64,000 bases of DNA from Mytilus trossulus (Eukaryota > Mollusca > Bivalvia > Mytilida > Mytilidae): the NCBI RefSeq assembly GCF_036588685.1, contig NW_026963313.1:62001-126000 (forward strand), given 5' to 3'. This document shows positions 33,601-45,600 of the stretch, in pieces. The notes under the pieces were generated by a model that worked only from the letters and a program-made list of their open reading frames with translations, did no database searches and had not been told where the DNA came from. How positions within the stretch are numbered: the stretch's first letter is position 1; each line of letters starts with the position of its first letter. The position numbers and the translations under genes were made by a program.

Positions 33601-36600
33601 AAGACAACAGCCATAACACCGTCATCTTCTAGTCATATCACAACAGATGAAAAGACAACAGCCATAACTCCGTTATCTCCTATTCATATCACAACAGATG
33701 AAAAGACAACAACAACAGCAACAAAATCTCCATCTATTATTCACATTGCGACCAAGGAAAATACAGCAGCAACAACACCGTTACCGCCTCGTAATATCAC
33801 GACAGATGAAATAACAACAACCATAACACCGTCATCTCCTAGTCATATCACATCAGATGAAAAGCCAACAACAATAACATTGTCATCTCTTAGTCATACC
33901 ACACCAGATAAAAAGACAACAACAATAACACCGCCATCTTCTAGTCATATCACAACAGATGAAAAGACAACAGCTACAAATTCTCCATCTATTAGTAATA
34001 TCATGACCAATGAAAATACCCCAACAACAAAACCACCACCTCCTAATAACATTTTGAATGAAAAGACTAAAACAACAACACCGTCATTTCCTAGTTATAT
34101 CATGACCAGTGAAAGGACAACAACAGCGCAAACTTCATCTACTAGTAGTACCACGAACAGTACAAAGACAACAATATCACAACCTTTATCTACTAGTAGT
34201 ATCACGAAAAGTAATCAGACATCAATTACACAACCTTCATCTTCTAGTAGTATCACGAACAGAGCAAAGACAGCATCAACACAATCTACTAATCAATCCT
34301 CAGCCAATGTTAGGATTACTTTTACAAAACCAAATGCGACACCAAATTCATCGACAGCAACACCTATTGCAAAAAAAGTAACAGTCGGTAAGTACCTTGT
34401 GCCTTGAAGCAATATATGTTAGACAATTTACTTTTGTTATAGAGAAAACCAATTTTTAAGATCAGTTGCAATTGCAACCCGTGAAATATCATTTATATAC
34501 TGTTAAATGTGATTGATACAACTGATTCGAGGATTACTTATCCTTGTAGGTATCATTGACACAACATCTCAGTAGTTTGTCATGTAAATACAGATTATGT
34601 TTTATTGAAACTTGCTGTTGTGAAATTTAGAATTCATTGAAATTGAGGAACGTATGTCATTCGTGTATAACTCTGATTAATTTCGAATGCTGCAGGATCT
34701 TTCTTTAGCACATGAGATATCCACGGTTTTTATTGGAGGGGGAATGGGGATGGGGTTGGTTGGGTTCTTATCACTAAATCGTTCAGTTTTCTATAATAAG
34801 GGATTATTAAGTGTATCAGCTTTTTGTAATTTCAATTAGGTTTTTGATTGATTGTTATTTGTTTCTGAAAAGTTCCTTATTTTAATTAATGTCTTTCTTT
34901 GCTAGGATTAATCAATATAGTATCATACTGATACTAGTGTATTCACAAACGTCAAAATCATTCAATTGCGTAGTGGAATTAACTATTTGTGGATTCTTAT
35001 AAATTCTATATCGCTTTTGGACTATTTTAAATCTCGGTCTTTTTCTGAAATTTATTCTTACATACTTTTGATTTTTAAACCCTGTATGATAACATTGCCT
35101 TTTTGAAATTTTAAAATTGTTTGTATGTACATTGAACGACAAATATATGTGACTTATATTAATTTTCCTACGTCAGACACGCGAATCAAGAGTGTGCTTG
35201 GAGATAAATGTTTTTGTGATCTGTTAAATTGTCCCCTTTTAAAATTGTAACACGATGATGACTGTTGTACCCAAATTTTGACTAATTTATTTATTGTGTC
35301 TGTTTAGTTCACGCATCATTGTAAATACTAGTACAACGGAATTTGATGAGAATATCAAAGTAAGAGGGTAGCGCTATAAAACCAGGTTTAATCCACCATT
35401 CTTTACATTTGAAAATGCCTGTACCAAGTCAGGAATATGACAGTTCTTGTCCATTCGTTTTTGATGTGTTTTGTTATTTGATTTTGCCATGTGACTTTCC
35501 GAATTGATTTTCCTCTAAGTTCAGTATTTTTGACTTTTTTCATAGAATTAATATAATTTTACCTTACAATCATTTTTTCTATTGTATCAAATTGAAGGAC
35601 CATGTAAGAAGCCATTTTCTGTAGTACAAGGAAGTTGTAGAAAACCATGTGCTGGGGACAATATATCTTGTGGAAGTAGCGGGAAATGTTACATAGATGA
35701 TAATAAACTATCCATATGCGTGTGAGTATTACTGATATCCACAGAAATATCATAATCTTCCAAGCTTTACAAGGTCTCGGAGATAATATTCGGTGTAATA
35801 TCATAAAGGCGGAAAAATATCAATGGGACAATCGAAGCGAACAATTCAAAATGACCGACGACACTTTGAAATAAACAGAAAGCGATGAAAAAAGTCAATT
35901 TTAATATATGATAAAGTGTTTGCCCTTTATGTAGATAGTTTACCCCTTGCTGTTGCTCGTGGTGAAATATATAGCTTAAAGGGCCAACCCGTAGTAAAAT
36001 CAGTATAAATTCAAATCTCCATGAATTATTTCTTAAACAAATGTACATATAACACAACATAAAAAACAAAAGACTGAACAAACACAACTCAACCAAAATT
36101 AGAGTTGATAACAGGTGCCCCGGAAGATTAAGTAAATCCAGCTATGCACGTGCCACCCGTTGTGTTTCAAAACAAATGTCTTCTTAAATGACACAATATT
36201 ACTGTACAAGAATGTTTAGTAAAAGAGACAAATCAGTACAAGCTCCTACATATTGAAATTGACTAACCAACTATAACCCTCAGTCCTCGTAATGTACATT
36301 GCACTGCCAATACATCCTTCTAAATGACGTATAGACAAAGTATATATTGTTAAAAACAGTGAAGATGCCCTAATGGCCAATAATTTCTAAATTGCTCCAA
36401 TTAAAAAATCTACTTTTTAATATAGATTCTTTCTATAATTGGAACACTGACGAACTGCTGAATTTTCTTTTCTTTTACAGATGTAATACAGATGACGGAT
36501 TGTTTCAATTTACTGGAGACAAATGTGGCGCAAAGGAGATGAAATCAAAATATGTCATCACGATAGCTGCTGGCGGTGCGGGAGGAATAATTCTGATTGT

Positions 36601-39600
36601 TTTATTTATAGTTTGTGGATGTTTTTGTTGGCGACGCTCACGTGATAGAAGTTACGCGTAAGTCTTTCAGCAAGATCCACTTTTATTCATTTCATAAACG
36701 AGATAAATATTAAATTTCATTGTTTCAATTCGTAGATGGTGTATTTTTATTAACCAAAAGGCAAATCATTTATACATTTTAAAGCAGTAAAATGTGTAGG
36801 TATATAGTGTAGTTATATATGTGAAGTTAAAAATATCAATTAATTGTTTCTATCTTTGTGTATATTTGCAACTTTGGTTTAACAAATCTAGTATCTTTTA
36901 AGATTTTTTTGAAAAAAAACTATCTATGATGTAGCTTTTATATTCCTCTACCTAAATTAACTAATTTAACGATACTTACCTTGGTTAAGTTGAAGTTAAA
37001 GTGTAATTCTATGAAGATATAGAATAACTCTGGAGGTGTTAGATGAGATAGTACTGCGCAACTGCAACCTCAATATTTACAGTAAAAACAAAAAATGTTG
37101 GTATTAAAAGTACATCTACCAATTACAATATACAAAGATGTACCAAGCCCTATAAAAAGAGCTGATGGGGTGGGTGGTGACATCTAACACCTCCAGTGTT
37201 ATTCTATGTCTTCATAGAATTACGCTTTAACTTCAACTTAACCAAGGTAAGTATCGTTGAATTAGTTAATTCTATTACGTCATAACACTTCCGGTATTAG
37301 ATGAGACTTCAAAGCTACAACTTTTTTTCCCGGTGTGCTTTTGAATGTGTGTTACATTTATTTCTCATTGACAATGAATACCTGTGATGATCATAAGATA
37401 CACTAAGACAATTTGAAACAACCAGATGCCAGTGATATGCATTATGTAGCACTCATAAACATGTAGATCATTTGATCTTTCTTATTAAAAATCTAAATCA
37501 TAAATCAAACATTTAATTAACTCGTATTCAGATTAGTAACATTTTTTCTGCAAAAACATCACTTATTGTTACTGTCTTGTCATAAAATTTTCCAAAAGTC
37601 GTTGAACTTGACCAACCGGCTTTGGCTAAAATATCATTTACAGGCACATTATTCTGCTTTGCCTTCGAAGTAGATGCAGATCGCGTACTGTGTGCTTTAA
37701 ATATACTTGTGTCAATTCCTGCACGGCACATAACGGACTTAATCCATCTAGAAATAGTTGAGCAACTAACTTTTTTGTGTGGTTTAATATAACTTAATAT
37801 TAATGAATCTTCTTCTGATCTTATATCAACAGTACGTTTCAAATATTCCTTCAGCACTAAATACACATATAATCTCCTATCTGGAGGAAAACTTTTTAAA
37901 ATATATTCTGGATTCTTATATCCAGGTCTGCTTTGTTTCAGTAAATCAAATATCTTAAAACGAAAACAGTCCTTCTGTTTTTGCATATTGCTGAGTTTTA
38001 ATAAATGAATACTCTGTGATCTAGTAGAATTCGTCAATGCAACTAACATAACTAGTTTTAAAGTTAAATCTTTCACTGATATATCAGCAACTGGTGATAA
38101 ACGTCTTAACAATCTCAAAACAATAGAAACATCCCAAATATTTACATCATTATGTACAGTAGGTCTCAAATGATATACTCCTTTTAGAAATCTTATCACA
38201 AGTGGATGCTTTCCAACAGGCACATTATCAAAAGTCAAACCAAACGCAGATAGTGCTGACCTAGCACTATTTAAAGCGGAATAACTCAATCCACATTCAA
38301 ACAAATTAGTCAGAAATTCTAGCACAAGTTCTACAGACGTGTGAACTTTGTCCTCTTTCCGTTCAAGACAGAAAATAAACCATTTCTTGATATATGTTTT
38401 ATATTGTTTCTGAGTTCCTGATCTCCATGATGCCATGATAATATTGGAAGTTTTCTCTGAAATTCCTCTGTTTTGTAATCGGTTCCGGATAGCCGAAATA
38501 CCATCAAATTCAATGTCTTTTCTAAAGGATGAACTATGTCCTTGTATGGTAGAGTCAATAGCTTTTTGTTTGCTTTGATAACATATGGATTGTTTATTAA
38601 AAGTTTCATTACTTGAACAAACCACGGTTGTGTTGGCCAAAGTGGTCCCACAAACAGCACGTCTGCCTTGTCTTTTATAATCTTCTTTACACAGCGTCCT
38701 ATCATGCTAAAAGGAGGAAACATATAACTGTAAGAAAAACTACCCCAATCAAGAGTAAAAGCATCAACAAAAGATGATTCTGGGTCAGCTTTCCATGAAC
38801 AAAAAATTGGTAACTGAGTATTTAGATGTGAAGCAAATAAATCTATTTCTGGTTTATTCCATAATAAACATACTTTTTCAAAATTGTTTTTATTCAGTTG
38901 CCATTTTATCTGATCATTAAAATTTCTTGACTGATATAGTCCGGCGGCTTTGTGAAATATTGTGCAGATCCTGTTACAAGCATGAAATTTGGCATAGACC
39001 TTCCTCAACTATTACTCTTTTATTTCAGATAGGGAGGCATTTGAAAAAAATGTCTCACTTCCGGTAAAATCCAAAATGGCGGACGTCATACTTAAATCAG
39101 CCCAATATCGAAGGCTAGCGTGTAAAAATGTGTTATTATCATGCTACTATCACAATATTTGGTACAGACCTTTGTGTTTTACTACTTTTGGATAAATTAA
39201 ATAGATTAGACGTCTTCAGAAACCCCACTTCCGGTTAAATCCAATATGGCTGACATTGTACTTGAATAGGCTTATTTGTTAGGGAGGGTAATTGAAATGT
39301 GTTTTAACGTATTGCTACTATAATTACATTGTGTATGAACCTTTCTTTGGTGCCTCTGATGGAGACAATGTATAAGACATATGTCTTAAAATCCCTTACT
39401 TCCGGAAGTATCCAAAATGGCGGACAGAAAAATATCAATTCTTTATTTAAATTTTCAACTTTTTTCAAAATGGAAAGAAAATGATTTTATTTTGTGCTGG
39501 TCATTAAACTTTTTGCTTCAAGTTATCCCCCAAACCACTTATTCTAGCATGATGTTAATGCTAAGATTTAAAGTTGACACTTCCGGTTAAAAATATGATG

Positions 39601-42600
39601 TAAATTTCAAAGATGAGTCCTCAATCTATTTCTTCGATGAAGAGTTTTGGATAGATTGATTTAAACAAAATAAAATCACTATAGTACTAAAAATATTTAA
39701 AATTTCTTCTAATTGGCCAAGAATACATGCTTATTCACAGTCACCACCACATGCACACAAGACAGTGCACGGGAGACCCAATTTTACACATTAAAAATAA
39801 CCGCGGCATCCTTTCTTACATCAATAATATACAAGCTTCTGAAAAATGATGAGGTCTCAGAAAGAGTTTTTTTTTAAGGGGACCCTCTTTGTCCCTTCGC
39901 AATCCATTAGTGACAAGAATAGGTAGCATAAGAGTCAATCCAAAGCTCGTCTTACTAAACACCTGCATTAGAATATTACACGTTTTATATGCTTGAAAAG
40001 ACTAGAACAAGTCGTAGGAATAGACTCACTTAGAATAAGTTTTCCCTTTTGTGCAACAATTGACTTTCTTGCTTCTTTAATCATGTTAGATCTGAAAAGT
40101 TTTTGCGATCTTTAGGCTGATCCATCATCATTCTTTATGTTAAAGTCACATCTTCAAATACCATCAATGTCTCCCACGCAGTCTTTTTTTTTTCCTTTTC
40201 AAGCAAAGGAAACAGTATCACAACCTGTCATAAGGTATGGGTCAGAAATGAAAGTGTGTGATCACTCGTTGCCTAGTGCATTTGAAAGGCCATTGATAGA
40301 TATTAATCCAAAGATTTTTGCCTCCCCAAATACAATCCATAGTTCGTCTGCCCCTATGTCACGGAATAGCGAAATAGTATTGACAGCATCATCAGTAACT
40401 GTTAATCAGGACTCGTTTAAGTGCGTGTTTCACTGCAGCAGACACATGCACCATGATTTAAGTGTCAGTCTCTTTATGTTAACATGGTGCTTCACTTAAA
40501 ATACATCACGTGTTGAATAAGATAAAATATCCTGAGCATTTGTTGCTACAACTACCATACTCATCAAAGACTTCATCCACTCTTGTTACAGTCTCAAGGT
40601 ATTTTATTAAGGTAAGGACATACTACCCAATCATCATACTCGTTAGGAAACACCTTGAAACTGTATCATGTGAACATAGACAATACTGGTAGTTTGAAAG
40701 CTGCTAAAAGAAGCAAGGGCAACATTTAGGGGAAAGGGAATACACAGACGAACCCAGAATTAAAAACATCCTCAAAATTGGGAAAGTTTTCTGAGAGATG
40801 ACGACAGTAAGAAAGAACTTTTAAGTTTTCATTAACAAGAGCTTGCTCAATACAATTTTTAGTACAAGGTAGTTGAAGCAACAAATTCTCAGGATGTTCA
40901 GTGTTATCCACCACTTGACGATGTTTCAAGTTTAGCACCATGTTTACACGAAGAGACTGACACTAGAATCAAGATAGATGTGTCTGATGCAGTGAAACAT
41001 AGACTTAACTGAGTCATGACTCAAACAGTCGATACTGATGTCATTGCTGTTTCGCTCTTCCGTGACATAGGGACAGACAAACTTTGGTTTGCATTTGGAA
41101 GGGGAAAAGTATAAGATATATATCAATCAATGACCTTTCAAATGCACTAGGCATTAAAAGATAACACGTTTGCTGGAAAAGGAACTGCGTTGGTGACATT
41201 AATGGAGTTTGAAGATGTGACTTTAGCATTTAGAATGATGATTGACCAGCCAACATCACCATATGGATTTGATGTTTAATGTCATTGAAAACGATACGTG
41301 GTTTTGTTGGAAGATCGAAAAAAAAGAAACAGATTAGGTTAACAAGGCAAGAAAATATGTGTTTTTGCAGAATTTATGGAAGTGAGAAACAATATTACAG
41401 TCTTTGTTAATGTTGGAAATCAGCTCTCCAATTGTGGATTGCGGCCTACTGAGTATTCTGATTGGGTATTATGTCCTTACCTAAATAAAATACCTTGAAA
41501 CTGAAATACGAGTGGGTGAAGTCTTGGATGTGTATGGCAGTTATAGCAACAAATGGTCAGGATATTCTATCTTATCCACCACGTAATGTATTTCAAGATC
41601 AGCACCAAGTTCACATTTAGAGGCAGACACTAAAATCATGGTGCATGTGTCTGATGCAGTGAAACACGCACTTAAACGAGTCATGATTCGAACAGTCGTT
41701 AATGATGATGCTGTCACTACTGTTTCGCTATTCCGTATAGGGGTAGACGAACTATGGATTGTGTTTGGGAGGGGAACAGACTTTAGATTAATATCTATCA
41801 ATGGCCTTTCAAATGCACTAGGCAATGAGTGATCTGAGTGATCTGAAATTATTATTGTTATCCATGTCTTTACCTGTTGTGATATGGTTCTCTCTTTGCT
41901 TGAAAGGGGGGAAAAGACTATGAGGGAGACATTGATTGCATTTGAAGATGTGACTTTAACAAAAAGAATGATGATTAATCAACCTAAGTCACCGGGGTTT
42001 TACTGTAAGATCGCACAAACTTACCAAATGGGTATAACATGGTTAACGAAGCAAGAAAATAACTATTTTCGCAACAGGGACGGCTTTTTGAGGCTATTCC
42101 CTCAACTTGGTCTCGTCTTTTCCAGCATGTAAATCATGCAATATACTTCGGTAGATGTTTAGGGGGACAAGCTTGGGATTGGCTCTTATGCTACCCACTC
42201 CAGGCGGGGACAAAGAGGATAACTTTTGAAAAACTCTTTTTAAGGCCTCATCATTTTTTCAAAAGCTTATACATTGTGGATGTAAGAAAGGATACCGCGG
42301 TCAATTTTAATGTGGAAAATCGGGTATCCCGTGCACTGCGATGTGTGCATGTCATGGTGACTGTGAATAAACATGTATTCTTGGCCAAATAGTAATAATT
42401 TTAAATAATTTTTAGAACTATAGTGATTTTATTTTGTTTTAATCAATCTATCCAAAACTCTACATCGAAGAAATAGATTGAGGACTCATCTTTGAAATTT
42501 ACGTCATATTTTTAACCGGAAGTGTCAACTTTATATATAAATATTTACAACATGCTAGAATAAGTGGTTTTGAGGATAACTTTAAGCTAAAAGTTTAATG

Positions 42601-45600
42601 ACCAGCACAAAATAAAATCATTTTCTTTCCATTTTGAAAAAAAGTTGAAAATTTGAATAAAAAATTGATATTTCTATGTCCGCTATTTTGGATATTACCG
42701 GAAGAAATGGGTTTTTAGACATATGTCTTATGCATTGCATCCATCAGAAACACCAAAGAAAGATTCATACACAATTTAATGATATTAGCAATACGTTTAA
42801 ACACATTTCAGTTACCCTCCCTAAAAAATAAGCTTATTTAAGTACAATGTCAGCCATATTGGATTTAAACCGGAAGTTGGGATTCTGAAGACATCTTATC
42901 TATTTAATTTATCACAAAGTAGTAAAACACAAAGGTCTGTACCAAATATTATGATAGTAGCATGATAATAACACATTTTTACACGCTAGCCTTCGATATT
43001 GGGCTGATTTAAGTATGACGTCCGCCATTTCGGATTTTACCGGAAGTGAGACATTTTTTTCAAATGCCTCCCTATCTGAAATAAAAGAGTAAAAGTTGAG
43101 GAAGGTCTATGCCAAATTTCATGCTTGTAACAGGATGTGCACAATTCGTCTGAAATATGCTTGTAGCCGCCGGACTAATAGTCTGCTTTTGTATTTAACT
43201 TCCACGGTATATGAGTAGCAATCAGCCATATATGGTATTCAATGCACCAAATCCAAATTTTTAATTTTTAAAACATTCAATAGACTTTATACCACCCATA
43301 CTGTTTATATAGCTTACAACAGTTGTATTGTCTGTAAGAATTTTGACATTTTCAACAGTTTTCAAATCATCCTTGAAGGTTTTCAGAGCATAATAAACAA
43401 CTAATAATTCTAAACAATTAATATGATTATCTTTTTCATCATTGCTCCATCTGCTACCAATTTTTTGTTCATTCAAGACTGCTCCCCTAATTTTGAGGCG
43501 TCTGTTTGAATTATAACCTGTGGGTTACCTCTATTAAATTTCCTCTTTTGAGTATAAATATTATCTGACCACCACTTTAGGTCTTGTTTCATTTCTGATG
43601 TTACAAACATTTCAGATTAAAAATCTCCCATAGCTAATTTTAATGCTTTAATTTTCTCTCTCTCTCTATTTTCCTGTAATAGAGTTTACCAAATTCCACA
43701 GCAGGGAGACTAGATATGAGTATCCCAAGAACTCTAGCTACTTCTCTTATTTTACATTTATTTTTACTTTGTAATTGTTTGCATTCTTTAGCAATAGTAT
43801 CTTGTTTTTCCAACTGGTAAAGTAACTATCATCGTTTCCGAGTCAATGTAAAAACCTAAAAACTTGATGCGTTTTTTAGGAGTAAACACTGACTTATCTT
43901 TATGTACTATAAATCCAAGGCTTGACACCATATTAACAGTTTCTGTTACATTATTTTTGCATTCGAGTTCAGTATCACCTAATAGAAGTGAATCGTCAAT
44001 GTACCCAAAATTAACATAACCCATTTTACGCAAACTTGCATAATCAACTTTCATAATTTTGGTAAAAAGCCTCGGTGCCATAGCTATACCATTTGGTAAG
44101 CAGGAATATTGAAAATATTTCTCTTTCCAAACAAATCTTAAAAATTTTCTATGCTGTTCAGCAATGTTAATAGAATAATACGCATGTCTTAGATCTACAC
44201 TTGACATGTATGCTTTTTCTTTAATTAAATTTAAAGCGCTTTCAAAAGAATCCATTTTGAAATGTTGATATTCAATGTTTTTATTTAATTCTTTTAAATT
44301 AAGTATCACTCTGTATTCGCCATTCTTTTTTGGTCTTACAAAAAATGGGGAAATAAATTCATTTATTTCAGATTCAACTTCTTGAATTACATTCATTTTT
44401 AATAATTTTTCAATTTCAATATCAACAATTGTTTCTTCCTTTAAATTGAAATTGGAATTTCTTATTGACATTTTATTTTGTATAGGAGGTTTATTGTCTG
44501 TAAATTCTATATAACAGTGCTGAACCGCATCTAAAATATATTTATCAGATGTTAATTTTCTCCATTCATTAACAAACAATTTCAATCTTCCTGCTTGAAA
44601 ATCATGTGTGTTAATACTCACAACATCTAATTCCTGTACTTGTCGTGAGTCCAACGAGAGTTTTTTTGACTCAGATTTGTCAATTGACATTGAGGCACTA
44701 CCACGGCCTCGTCCGCCTCTGCCTCTACCACGGCGTCTATTCCATGAGGATCTCCAGCCACCACGGAAACCGCCTCTAAACTGGCTATAACCGTTACCAA
44801 CTGAAAGGCGATTTGAAATCTTACTACATTCTCCAATGTCTTTGACTGTTTTAGAGACATCTCCACCAAATAACCATTTATTGAAAGGTTGACAGTTATT
44901 AACAGCTGACTATATTCACCTTTTACATCAGGTTTCATGAGTTCTCTCCTAGCTAAGCATATTTCTTTATTTGCATGACCAAATAAAGCAAGAGAGTCCA
45001 TACATTCATCAAGAATACCTTCCAACTCAGGTATGTTTTGAGTGTCTTCTTTACTTAGAATTGTGTCTAGTCTATCAACTACTTTGGACAGATAAGTTGC
45101 CCCTCTGACTACAGAAGTCTGACATTGTCTCATTCTATTGTCAATAGTTCTAGTTCTGGGCCATAACAGATCCCATACTAACTGATCAGTTTGGACTGGT
45201 ACAAGTCCTTCACAATTCTCAGGCCGATTACTCTTTTCATCTTTCATAAGTTCTCTGTATTTCTCTTTAGAAATACCATTTCTGAAAATATCTGTGATAT
45301 TGTCTGCTAGATGTTCATCTAGTTTATCACCACATTTCTCACCAGATCTAAATCTTTTATTCATACTAGAAAACCTAGACTCTTCGCTATTTGAGACAGT
45401 TTTCTGTTTTTTACAAGGTGGTTCATTACCGGTATCTTGACCGTCATCAGGTTCATGGACCTCGTCCATATCTTCATCTACGTCACCTACATTATCATAC
45501 TCATCATCATATTCATCATTATACAAAACATCTATACGTTTGTTCATATCTTTTAACTTTTTATTAGTTGAAGATTGTTCATTTCTCATGTCAGTAAGCA

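Larger units (their letters stand above)
38940..43174. mobile_element. 4.2-kb fold-back element inserted in the DIRS RNase H region
   Basis: The termini 'agtccggcggct' (38938-38949) and 'agccgccggact' (43165-43176) are inverted, and the match continues inward with small gaps for over 1 kb: for example 'tagggaggcatttgaaaaa' near 39032 against 43062, 'gcgtgtaaaaatgtgttatt' near 39119 against 42972, and 'ggataccgcgg' near 42290 against 39810. The DIRS reading frame ends KADY on one side and resumes YQSRNF on the other, so the insertion cut a working pol frame. The flanks CTATTAG and CTATATCAG may be a damaged 9-bp duplication. No intact gene is inside. Confidence 0.85.
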
